DNA of 64,000 nucleotides from Cololabis saira (lineage: Eukaryota > Chordata > Actinopteri > Beloniformes > Belonidae): positions 46,461,868 through 46,525,867 of the forward strand of contig NC_084591.1 in assembly GCF_033807715.1 (NCBI RefSeq), written 5' to 3'. Below are positions 1 through 11,700 of the stretch, in pieces (within the stretch, counting starts at the first letter, position 1; every line of letters begins with the position of its first letter). The notes beneath the pieces are model-generated. The model was not told where the DNA came from. It was given only the letters and a program-made list of their open reading frames with translations, and did not search any database. Position numbers and translations under genes: made by a program.

Positions 1-362
1 AGGGACCGAAGCGCTCCAGAACCCTTCAGAAACCTGCAGCAGAAGCTGGTGGTGTGTCTGAGGCAGCTGCAGGAAGTGGAAACATGTTCACATGCAGGAA
101 AGGTTCTCAGCTTTTCTCTTTAATCACATTCATCTTTTACATGCCGGCAACTCATGAGGCCATAGATCAGGAAGTAGAACAGTTGTGCTTTTGCTGCACG
201 CCGTTAAACAGTCGCGTGCAAACTTCATGTCCTCCTTTAATCTGCTTTATTCTGGTAAAATATAACATCTTCTGATCCGCCTTAAATACAACCAGATACA
301 ATATTTAAAAGAGGAGTATGGAGCTGAAACAGAGGCCGTCCCCGACGGGTCCTAGACCTGGG
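1..362. other. flank with no recognisable gene
   Basis: Short open frames only, with no domain-like text and no repeat family that I recognise. Confidence 0.5.
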
Positions 363-1241
363 CTGCGTCCAAAATCCCATACTTCCATCTTAATGAGTAG
401 CATAAACAGTATGTGAGATACTATCCTCCATACTCATTCTGGAGAAATGTATTAGTATGGAATGATGGTCTGGATGGATTGATGCAATGCAGCGCACTGC
501 AAAAACTCAAAATCTTACCAGGAATATTTGTCTTATTTCTAGTTAAAATGTCTCATTTCTAGTCAAAAAATCTCATTACACTTAAAACAAGAGTCATTAC
601 TAGAAAAATAACTTATTTGACAATTTTCACCTGTTTCAAGTAAATTTTCACTTGAAATAAGTAGAAAAATCTACCAGTGGAACAAAATTTATTTTCTCAT
701 TACAAGCAAAATAATCTTGTTCCACTGGCAGATTTTTCTACTTATTTCAAGTGAAAATCTACTTGAAACAGGTGAAAATTGTTTTTTTTTTCCAGTGATG
801 AGTCTTGTTTTAAGTGTAATGAGATTTTTTGACTAAAAATTAGACATTTTAACTAGAAATAGGACAAATATTCTTGTTAAGATTTTGAGTTTTTGCAGTG
901 CAGTGTTTGGTTGCTAAGTGCTGCGCAGATACGTATATGTCATAATATTAAGTATAATAATATTATTATATAATATTAATATTATAATATTTGTATATAA
1001 TAATATTATATAGTGTTATCTTGTTTTGGCCAGAATAAACGGGAAAGAGCGGTGCTGCTACTGCTGCTGTGACAGGAGTTGTTACCATGGTAACAACTCC
1101 CCCTCCCAACGGCAGGAAGTGCCGTGTGGCTCTGAGTAGAACGTCCCAATTAATGCATACTACTGATATTTACTCAAAAGTGTGCAGAACTTAAGTATAC
1201 TTTTTGAATATATACTGTTTAGTATGGAATTTCGGACGCAC
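363..1241. mobile_element. non-autonomous DNA transposon with ~21-bp TIRs
   Basis: The left end CTGCGTCCAAAATCCCATAC matches the reverse complement of the right end (GTGCGTCCGAAATTCCATAC) at all but three positions. No transposase text is visible. The hairpin element at 495-900 lies inside it. The superfamily is not assigned. Confidence 0.7.
495..900. mobile_element. long-hairpin MITE, copy 1 (nested)
   Basis: The element begins CACTGCAAAAACTCAAAATC and ends with its inverse. Its two ~200-bp arms are near-complementary along their length, meeting near 697. Further, truncated copies lie at 27268-27572 and 50203-50415. Confidence 0.8.
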
Positions 1242-1635
1242 CGCTGGCCCAAAACCAGTCCCAGACCGGTCCCAGAACCTGGTCCCTGGCTGGTCCTGGA
1301 CCGGTCCTAGAACCGTTCCCTGACCAGTCACAGAACCGGCCCTCAACCGCTCCTACATCCGGTCCCAGACTGGTATTTGATTGGTCCCGAAACTGGTCCC
1401 AGGCCAGTTCTAGACCCGGTACAAAACCGACCGGTCCGAGGCGGGTCCTCGGCTGGTCCTAGAACCGGTCCCCGACCTGGTCACAGACCCTGGTCACAGA
1501 CCCAGGTCCCCGACCGGTCATAGAACTAGTCCCAGACCAGTCCTAGATCCCGTCCAAAACTAGGAAAAAAACAGTCCTAGAGCCAGTCAAAACCGTTCCC
1601 AGACCGGTCCCAGACCAGTCAAAGACCCGGTGTTC
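1242..1635. repeat. degenerate minisatellite (ccggtcccagac-type)
   Basis: Irregular repeats of about 11-13 bp built on GGTCC and CAGACC. A shorter block of the same kind lies at 2060-2160. No coding reading. Confidence 0.7.
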
Positions 1636-1639
1636 TGAC

Positions 1640-1822
1640 AATTTCTGCTGCTTTGCCAAAAGATGCTACCTACCGTTTTCTACCTTTGCAGAGCTACAAT
1701 TTTACTGTTTTACTCCCTAAACCACTTCCTTTCCCCCACAAGTGGTCCTTGTCTCTTGCCAGGCCGTCATTGTAAATAAGAATGTTCTTAATGACCTGCC
1801 TGGTTAAATAAAGGCCAATGAC
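1640..1822 (+). mobile_element. retroelement 3' tail
   Basis: The stretch ending ...AATGACCTGCCTGGTTAAATAAAGGC is a commonly dispersed fish LINE/SINE 3' end with an AATAAA. The body is missing. Family assignment is from recall of the type, not a search. Confidence 0.45.
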
Positions 1823-2054
1823 TGAATGAATATCAAATAAAGTGATATAATTGTTTTTTTTTTCTCTTTATCGTATAATGTTCACAAAGTTTAATGCAAT
1901 TCATGTCATGGGTCGTGTATTTTGAAGATCAAATACTCAACATCCCATATTATCAATTTTACATTGCCCAAACGATGGGCAATCAAACTTTGAAAATCGA
2001 CTGTGCGCATGCGCAAGAACCACAAAGTAGCATTTCTCGGCAGGGAGCAAGGAT

Positions 2055-2165
2055 TGGCAGAACACCGGTCCTAATCCAGTCCAAGACCCGGTCCCAGAAC
2101 CAGTCCAAGCACCAGCCCTAGGACCAGTGTAGGAACCATTCCCAGAGCAGGGGAACCAACACCAA
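2055..2165. repeat. degenerate minisatellite block
   Basis: Repeats of GGTCC...CCAGTCC as in 1242-1635, just beyond the pard6a stop codon. Confidence 0.55.
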
Positions 2166-2429
2166 ACCTGTCCAACAATAACCAAGCTTCACATGTCCAA
2201 ACCACTGATGTCTCCTCTCCTTCATGGGGTCTCTCTGGTGGACCCGGGGTTCTCCCGGTTCTTGACTTCAAAGCTTTCTAAGCATTTATAACATCGGAGG
2301 AATTTAAAATCACTTCCAGATCAACTGCAGCAGGATAAAATGACACAAGAACAGTCACATGTTGCTGATGTTAGAAAACGTGGCTGTGAGACGTCCACCG
2401 AGGCAGACCGGGGCTCAGAACCATCTGTG

Positions 2430-2721
2430 TCAGAGGGTTATGATGTTCCCGTCCTCTTTCATGTTCTCCTGGCTGCCCCGGGAGGCGTGGCTGGGGGTTC
2501 CCAGGTGATTGAGGGTTGCAGAGATGCTGCTGGGTAACGAGATGCTCTGGGGGAGCGGCCTGGCCCCCGCGGAGGTGTGTGGGTCGCTGCAGGGGGACTC
2601 CCCGCTGCCCTGGGTCCTGTGGGGACCCGGGTGTGGGTTGTACGGCACAAGACAGTCGTTCTCCAGAATCAGGTCGCCATCGTCGTCTTCATCATCACTG
2701 TCGCCCTCTGCGATGCTGCTG
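2430..2721 (-). CDS. pard6a: pard6a coding exon 6 (acidic tail, stop)
   Basis: Encodes residue 302 to the end at TGA (2432-2430). The acceptor region reads TTTCTGCAGCAGCAGC, giving three successive CAG acceptors; the first is used here. It holds an acidic run ([12 protein letters not shown]), a Pro/Ser-rich part and the terminal EDGNIITL. No convincing poly(A) signal was found just downstream, so the 3' UTR end is not placed. Confidence 0.93.
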
Positions 2722-5700
2722 CTGCAGAAACAGACACATCAACCTTCTTTACCGGCGCCTTAACAGCACAACCTTTTTTTAATTAGAGCCCTGGATTCAA
2801 GCCCGTCGTCTGTGAATGTCATCGTTACCTTGCACTAGGGGTGTAACAATATATGAAGTTTCCATGAAGTGCCATGAAGTTTCGCGATACAAAAACGTCA
2901 CGATACGTGTCGTGGAGGTGACAAACTGTATCCGATATTGGATTATTAATAATATTAGCCTATATTGTGTTGACTAGTAACGCGCAGCTTATTGGTGCCG
3001 ACCGCGCCTCGACCCGCGGACCAAAATCTTCCTCCACTCAGAAGAAACTAGTACCGTTTTGGTCCCGATCACGGGACTCTTGCAGGGTTTTGAGCTCTGA
3101 ACTTTTACTTTTGTAAGGCTGGTGTAGAGTTAAGCCTTACCTTATTAAATTAAACCTTTTTGGGGTGGTGAGTAGGATAAACACGGGGACAACTTCTGCT
3201 GAGTTCCAGTGTACTTTAATGTCCCTCAACAGTGTAGGATTTTAGAACATCAACACAGCACCTAGTGCCGTACTGTGGCGTATCACTCCGCCCAATCTAA
3301 AACAGACTAATCACTACAGATAAACTGACTAGTGTCATTATAGTCCCTGATTTACATCACAATATAAAGAATATATTTATAAAATAATCAACCCTGAATT
3401 ACCAAAATAACCTTCTTAACTAAAATAAATCTCCTCTTACACTTATAAGATGAGCATATAAGATGAGCTTATAAGATGTTCCTCATTCAAGGTTGTTAAA
3501 AAAATACTGCTATAATATATTGTATCGTTATCGTGACCTCAATATCGTGTATCGTATGGTGAGATTAGTGTATCGTTACACCCTACCTTGCAGTGATGGG
3601 GTTGCTCTGAGAGGCGGGGCTGGGAGAGTCATGTGACAGAGCAGAGCCCGTGGATCCCACCGAGCCCACGGAACCCGAGTTGCCCACTGAGGTTTTACTC
3701 CCACGAAGCACCACATTGTTCCTTTGATTGGCCGGTTTCACGGTCACGATGAGGTTGTGACTGTTGGCCACCATCATGTCTGTGACCTGAAACGACAACA
3801 ACGGAAAAGAAGCTGCGAGGATCTGATGACAAACTGTTACTATGTACTACGGCATATTTCACCACCATGGAAGGGAAACCAACTAAATCATTAGCCACAC
3901 TTACATGATGTTTTTTAATTCGGAATGAATTATTCCCAATTAAATAATTCAGAATGAAACAATTTTCCTTTGAGTTTACATGGAAATAGTAATTCTGAAT
4001 TGAGGTTTACATGGAAAACACGTTTGATGGTCTTTCTCCAATTCCTCTCCAGGTCTGGGGGTTGGGAAGGTTCTGATTGGATAGGGGGGGGACCGGAAGT
4101 TAAACTACCGGAAGAAAAACAAACTTAGCCACTACAACTTTGAAAAGCTCACAATTTTGATGTTTCCTGTTTCCATCTGTTCTTTTAATGATTTCTATTT
4201 ATTAAATAAATGTTCTCTGCTCTTGACCAGCGTTTACTGCTGCTGCATCTTGAAACTTTGTTAGGAAAACCAGCCCAGCGCGGAATATAAGATCATGGAG
4301 ACAGACGGGCGAGGGAACGAGCAGAAAGAAAGACCGGGATTAATTTAAAGAGGAATGAGTGGATACATGATCACATAATTATTCTATTTGGGTTTTAAAA
4401 TCGGAATAAACCAGTCACTTACTTCGGAATTAAGTCTAATTCGGAATGGTCATTTTCATTTTTGGAATTAGGTGTTTACATGGTAATTTTTACTCATTTT
4501 AAATCTGATTTAATTTTAATTGTGAACTAAAGAGGAATTAGACTTCCCATGTAAACACACTTGTGCGTTGTGTCTCCCCCTGAAGTAAAGCTGCTCACGT
4601 CCCGTTTGATGGGAAGGAAAGACGGGAGGGACAATCACCACACAAACACAACCAGATCCAATGGTCACTTTAGATACTTAGCTCTGTATTATCCTCTGTG
4701 AATAAAAACCCAACCGAATGAAATGAAGCCGTACCCCGACACGCCTCAACCTCTAAAGCTTTGGGGCACCGTGACTAGTCGAGCATTAGTCAAGCAGCCT
4801 TCACTTTGGCTTGTTCACCTCCGTTTTATGGACGTAGAACTGAAAAAGGCCGTTCTGAGATCTGCACCGACTTTATTTACCTGATCCAAAGACTTTCCTG
4901 CGACATCGATGCCGTTGACCTCGAGGATTTCGTCGTTGAGAGCCAGCAGTCCCGTGCTCTCTGCGAGCCCACCTCTCACCAGACGAGATATAAACACCCC
5001 GGGAACCTGCAGGACGAGAGAACAGCATGAGAACAGATGGACGGCAGGTTTCCATCTGCTGCATCTCTCACTTTTTCATTTTTGTGTGAGAAACCATCTG
5101 TCAGGGAACCACAGGGAACCACAGACTCTGAGATCAGAGCTGGACAAGCCTGCAGAACTGCTGATGTCCAAGCAGACCTCTGCTCGGACATATTTAGATG
5201 TGTTCACACATGTCAAGAGGGAACGACATCAGCAAGGGTCTTGGAGAAGCAGCTACTGCTGTATATTAATGTGGAAGTTACATTCTTTCACAAACGGAAG
5301 GAATCCCCGACGGCTGTCCATCTCATTTATTCATTCACACACGCACTAATATACTTGGGAAACAGTTAGGCACCAAATATAATATATTTAATTTTCTCAG
5401 ATGGCAAAAATAAGAACTTTATTGATCCCACATAGGAGTAATTCATGTTATATCAGCTATAGAGAACAAGGTAGTGCCGACAAACATTATATATCCCCCC
5501 TCACAAAAATAAGAAAAATAGAGAAAAATATTTTCTCATCAACAAAACACATTCCTCTGCACTCCACAAAAAAGGCCAGAGCAGACTCTATCTGCTCAGG
5601 AGGCTGAGGGCCTTTGGTGTGCAGGAGAAACTCCTGAAAACATTTTATAACACTGTGGTGGCATCAGCCATTTTTTATGGAGTGGTCTGCTGGGGCAGCA

Positions 5701-8700
5701 ACATCACAGCTGCAGACAGAAGGAGGCTGGACAAAACCATCAAAAGGGCCGGCTCTGTCGTGGGTTGCTCTCTGGACACAGTGCAGGTGGTGGGAGAGAG
5801 GAGGATGATGACTAAGCTGTCATCCATGATGGAGAAGGACTCCCACCCCATGAAGGACCATCAGAGCGCTGGAGAGCTTGTAGAAAGGCGCTTTATGAAA
5901 ATAAGTCCATTTACTTGTATTAGTTTACAGCGCAGTCTTGAACATCCAATATGGCGGCGACGTTGACGTACGGCTCAGCGCTCGATTGGGCGGATACGGA
6001 TATACAGGACTGTCTCAGAAAATTAGAATATTGTGATAAAGTTCTTTATTTTCTGTAATGCAATTAAAAAAACAAAACTGTCATACATTCTGGATTCATT
6101 ACAAACGTAAAGTAAAAGTAATGACAGTTTAAGATTAAGATTCCCAGAATATTCTATTTTTTTTAGATAGGATATTTGAGTTTTCTTAAGCTGTAAGCCA
6201 TGATCAGCAATATTAAATAATAAAAGGCTTGCAATATTTCAGTTGATTTGTAATGAATCCAGAATTTATGACATTTTTGTTTTTGTAATTACATTACAGA
6301 AAATCACAATATTCTAATTTTCTGAGACAGTCCTGTATGTCTATGGCGCTGCCCTCACACCTGGGAGTTGAACCGGGAACCTTCCCCCTGCGAGGCGACC
6401 CCACCAGATGGTTTCACACCAAGGAGAGCAAAACTCTTAATTCAATAATTTTGATAAAAGCGTTGATCGGTGCTGGACATTCACCTTCTCCACACCCTGA
6501 GGCGTCACCCGCACGCTCACCCCGTCTCGGATGTAGAAGCCCAGGGGTTTGTGGGTACCGTGCTTGTGCAGTCGAACCCTCCTGTGCGTCTCAGGTAAGA
6601 TGTCCACGTCGATGATGGACGAGATCTGTCGGAAATCCCGCGGTGGGCCAATCAGGAGGCCCGATTGGTGCTTGGAGTGGGCGAGCGCTGAGCCGGTAGA
6701 ACGCAGCCCGGTGAGGCCCAGTCCCTTCTTCCGCCTCTGCAGCGAGTTGGTGTGGAAAACCTCGGGCTCGTCCCCTGAGAGACAACACAGACGACAAAGG
6801 TGGACTTTTATATGAAAAGAACAACATGCTTTGATTTAAAGTTTAAAGTGCCTTAATAGCATTGAACTTGCATGACTGTACAGACAGCCATCCATATAGC
6901 AACTGAAATATCCTCCTATAGCTACAGGTGAAGGTCGGAAAATTAGAATATGGTGTAAAAGTTAATTTATTTCAATAATTCAACTTAAAAGGTGAAACTA
7001 ATACATTACATAGTCTCATTACAGGCAAAGCAAGATGTGTTAAACTTTTATTTGTTATAATTTTGATGATTGAATTGTTTATTGATTTCATAATATAGAG
7101 ATTTTTTCATTTGGGGTTTTCATAAACTGTGAGCCATAATCACCAAAATTATAACAAATAAAGGCTTGACATATCTCACTTTGAATGTAGTGGGAAATAA
7201 TATATTCTGCTGGATCCAGACCTGCGGTCCCTCTACCGACCATGGACCTCTGTGCTAGAGCGTCATTCAGGTAGAAATGATCCTGCTCAGTGGCCAGTAA
7301 CTGTAGTAACTGACAGATCATTTCAAAACAAAAATAAAAACACAACCTCCTCAGGGTGAAAATGTGTCATTCCGGATTTTAGTTATTACACCAGCGGTCT
7401 GCAACCCAAAATGTTTTAGAGCCATATTGGACCAAAAACACAAAAAACAAATATGTCTGGAGCCGCAAAAAATGAAAAGTCTTATATAATCCTTAAATGA
7501 ATAGAAAAAAGTCGAAATGTTGAGAAAAAAAGTCGAAATGTTGAGAAAAAAGTCGAAATCTCGAGAAAAAAGACGAAATCTCGAGAAAAAAGTCGAAATG
7601 TCGAGATTAAAAAGGAAAGGAAAAAGGAAGAAAAAAGAAAAAAAGGAAAAAAAGAAGAAAAAAAAGAAAAACAGCAAAAAAAAGAAGAAAAAAAGGAAAA
7701 AGAAGAAGAAAAAAAGGAAAAAAAAGGTCCAACATTTTTGAAAAAGCTCCAGGAGCCACTAGGGCGGCGCTAAAGAGCCGCATGCGGCTCTAGAGCCGCG
7801 GGTTGCCGACCCCTGTACTAGTATAAAAGCACCATTAGTGATGCTGCTATAGACCCAGACTGCTAATGGGGACTCACTAATGACCCACTCATGTGGAACA
7901 GCAGTCGTCATGGACCGGAGCGGGTCGGTCCTGATCCACACCATCACCATTGTTCAGGAGCGGCAGTAGCACTGTTTTGGGTTCCTCCAAGACTCATGTG
8001 GCTGACTTTGGGCTTTTGTTCTGGAAGTGGATCACATGTCCGTAACTGGTGCTGAAGATACAGGATCTAGGCATCTGCAGGCCTCACCAACCTGCCGGCT
8101 GTAGATTAATGTCAGAGGCTCATTAAGGATTACTGCCACCCTTTTGTGTGTGTGTGGGGGCACATTCAGGGGGTCTGGACCCGCCGCGGGGGGGGGGGGG
8201 GGGGGGGGGGGGCAGCTTTAAGCCAGCCCTGTAATCCCGTTGTTGTTGTCCAGCAGATGATGACTCTCCTTTGTTTCTTTCTCAGGTTCACATCTGTGAT
8301 TGTCTGGTAGTTCAGCACCAGATGTGTCTTCAGTATTCACATTCATTACTCAGGTAGAAGTATAGATACTAGAGTTTAAAAATACTCCTGTAGAAGTTGA
8401 AGTATCAACTCAAGTAAAAGTATAAAAGTACTGGTTTCAAAACTACTTAAAGTATAAAAGTGAAAGTAATGTAAGGGGGAATAAGCCATTAAGGACAAAA
8501 GCCATTGAAAATGAATGCATCTTAGTATAATGCAAATATATTAAAGAACCATATATGGGCCTGATTTACTAAAGGTTTGCGTGTGTAAAAACGTGTGCAA
8601 ACTTGACATCACCCGCAAACCAAAGTGCCAGCTGATCTACTAACAGCGTGCAAAGAGGACTGCGTCTCTCAAATGCGCAAAATAGCACACGCTATTCATT

Positions 8701-11700
8701 TAGTACTTTTGCCCTGATGAATAATCAATATGGGGCGTACCCGGCAGAAATCGCTAAATACTGGGAGGGGAAAATGCAAATTGGTTCATTTACCACACGC
8801 AATGAGATTTACCAAGCCTGAAAGTAATTGCGGGGATTGTGATTGCGTCTGCGACATGATCCGCTGGGCAGTGCCTCTCACCCTTCTTCTCCTCTCCTTT
8901 TCCCTGCCTCTCTTCTCCATTACCATTTTTATTTATTATAAATATCTCATAGCTATCATTTTTGTCCATCGTTCCTGTAGTTTCTTGTGCCGGCCCCCCT
9001 TTTTTCTCTTTTGTGTATGTTTGCAGGCTGGAGCCTCGGGAGCTGCGTTCTGGCCTGTGTTCCCGGCCCTCCTCCCCATCCCCGGTCATCCCGTTGCTGC
9101 TTCCACCTGCCTACGTGGATGTCTGCTGTTGCTGCTTCCGCCTGCCTGCGCCCCCCCCCCCCCGCCCTCTGGTCATCCCGCTGCTGCTTCCACCTGCCTG
9201 CTGTGTGCTGTTGACGTCCCCGACCCCCAGTCTGGCCTTTGGCAGGAGGGTCCCCCCTTATGAGCCTGGTCCTGCTCAAGGTTTCTTCCCTCCTAAAGGG
9301 GAGTTTTTCCTTGCCATTCTTTGGCTTAAGGCTTTTCTCCCACTATGGGAGTTTTTACCTGCCATTGTTTATATAATAATTGCTCGGGGGTTTATGTTTA
9401 TGTTTATGTTCATGTTCTGGATCTCTGGAAAGCGTCTGGAGACAACATCTGTTGTATTAGAGGCTATATAAATAAAATTGAATTGAATTGAATTGAATTG
9501 AATTTAATACGTTCGAAAGGAAGGTGCTAATCTCCACATGCAAAAGGAGAAATATTTTATTTGAATGTTAAATCGAGTATCATTCAGCAAAAGGTTGCCA
9601 CAGGAGGCACATTCATTTTTTGATTATATACTTGTTCAGCAGTCGTCATACCCCGGTGTCGTGCCGTATTCAGCACCCCTGCCGTGAAAAGCACCCCCTC
9701 GTCTGACAAAAATGATATTCTCATTCCGTGTCACGTTCTGTTTAGCGTCCAGTTTTGTGTTAATGATTCATGTTTAAATGCGCTCATGGATTCCACAATA
9801 GTCATACTTTCCCACAATCACAGTCACAGATAACAAAAATCGGGTAAATGGTTATTGATGTCATTAATTAATAGCCTGCTTACTGTGTTGTCTTCCATAA
9901 TATTTGTAAATATATATAATATAAACTCCTAAGTATGTGTTTGTGTGAGTGTGTATATATAAATATATTGAAGTGTCAGTGTGTTGTTTTTTTTCTTGGT
10001 CTACTTATCATTGAATATACGAGGGGGTGCTTTTCACGGCAGGGGTGCTGAATACGGCACAACAATTTGCCTCGTCCACTAATATCTCTAACTCCAACTC
10101 GTCAAATTTCATTTTGCGCTTGCGACTATCCTGCTTTCCATCCAGACTCTCCATGGCGCAAAGTTTGCGCCGCAAACCGTAAGACGCGCAACACCTCATT
10201 TAAATACTGCTGTTTGCACCTGTTATCAATTGCGCACGCAATCTTAGTTGATCACCCGCAAAACACACAACAACAGCACGCGCAAACTTTTTCAGTGCAC
10301 ACGCAATTTAGTACTCTTTATTTAGGATCTTAGTAAATCGGGCCCTATGTGTATTATTGAGTATTAACATGTGTTTCAGAGAGCAGGAGATATGATGACT
10401 AGTTGCCTATAAGTATTGTAATGGTGCAAAAAGTCAAACTTCAGAGGCATGTTATCATTTATCCTAACCTTTATTGGAATGTACATCCAAGTTTAGTTGC
10501 AGGAATCTGAGGGAACGGATGTAAGAACAAAACTGGACAAGAACATCTGAAACAACCACAACCAAATTCACTCCATCCGGATGGAGCAATTTAACTGGAT
10601 AGTTTTTTTTTAAAGGCCGAAATGAAATAGAGTAACGAGGCTGTTTTTAAAATGTAAGGAGTAAAAAGTACAGATAATTGTGTGAAAATGTAAGGAGTAA
10701 AAGTAAAAAGTCGTCTGAAAAATAATTACTCCAGTGAAGTAAAGATGACCAAAATTTCTACTTAAGTAAGGTAACGAAGTATTTGTACTTCGTTACTTGA
10801 CACGTCTGTTCAGCACCAGGGTGGAAGTTCATACTTTCTCCAGTTTACTCATTCAAACTTTTGTTTTGTATTTTCTTTACCGTCTAAAATGAGGAAGGTA
10901 GTAAAACTGATATGGATGGGTTTGGCTTCACAATCACTCACAAGCTCTTGTGAAGAAAGGTTTCAGCGGCATCTCCCCGACCCATCAAGCCCTGGCAGTT
11001 GTTTAGGAACCTGACCTAAGGAACCACAAGCTACTATAACATATAACTACGCTACCGTACCTCCGTCCTAATCTAACCTGTCCATCCACGTCACCACCAA
11101 AGAGACGCATGGCAGGAGGCTGCCAGGGCCGTCCTGGACTTTGACAGTCTCCATGAACACCAAGTCGATGTGCACTGAGCTCCTTGTTCAAACGTCCATT
11201 TTTGCAGCAGAATTAAACATATTTAGAGACTGCCGGAGAACGTCACATCCAGGACAACTGTATACAGGTCAACCCTGCTCTTGGTTTGCGACCTCGATGA
11301 CCCCTAGTCCTGTTCTGCTACGTCCATGATCCCTGATCCTGGTCTGAGATGGTGATGATCTGGGGCCTCATTTATAAAAGAGTGCGTAGGATTCATACTA
11401 AAAGTGTACGTGCGCTCAAAAGCCGAAAATGGCATGCGCACAAAAAAATCACAGTCCAGCTGGAAGGTTGTGCACTTGAATTCACCTCATACCCCGCCCT
11501 CTACACGCCCACTTTATACCATGAATGGGCAATGCAAACTACTTGATGACTGCATTTGCATATAAATGAGCCTTCTGAGCATGTGCAGCGCCACCTGCAG
11601 TCTGTTTCTGCTGCGCGTCAGGATGAACGAGACGTGTGGAGCCACCGTGCCACTAAATTTCACGGAGACCGAGATGTTGTGGATGAGGTGGAGGCAGGAA

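Larger units (their letters stand above)
8557..10345. mobile_element. PIF/Harbinger-like non-autonomous element
   Basis: TIRs GGGCCTGATTTACTAA (left) and TTAGTAAATCGGGCCC (right), flanked by TAT on both sides (8554-8556, 10346-10348). The interior is rich in GCGCAAA motifs and has been invaded by a LINE 3' end and another MITE. Confidence 0.75.
8300..10805. mobile_element. outer DNA element split by a nested Harbinger
   Basis: The left flank (AAAGTATAAAAGTACTGG motifs, 8300-8470) and right flank (10640-10805, AAGTAAGGTAACGAAGTATT) look like two parts of one dispersed fish element around the nest at 8557-10345. The ends are not sharply defined. Confidence 0.45.

Noticed and set aside
6591..6827. 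78-codon minus frame over pard6a exon 3
   Set aside because: It is in a different frame from the conserved PAR6 reading; a shadow of the real exon.
8730..9471. Overlapping 177- and 169-codon frames
   Set aside because: They lie in a LINE 3' UTR nested in a Harbinger element; the same non-coding sequence recurs at several places in the window.
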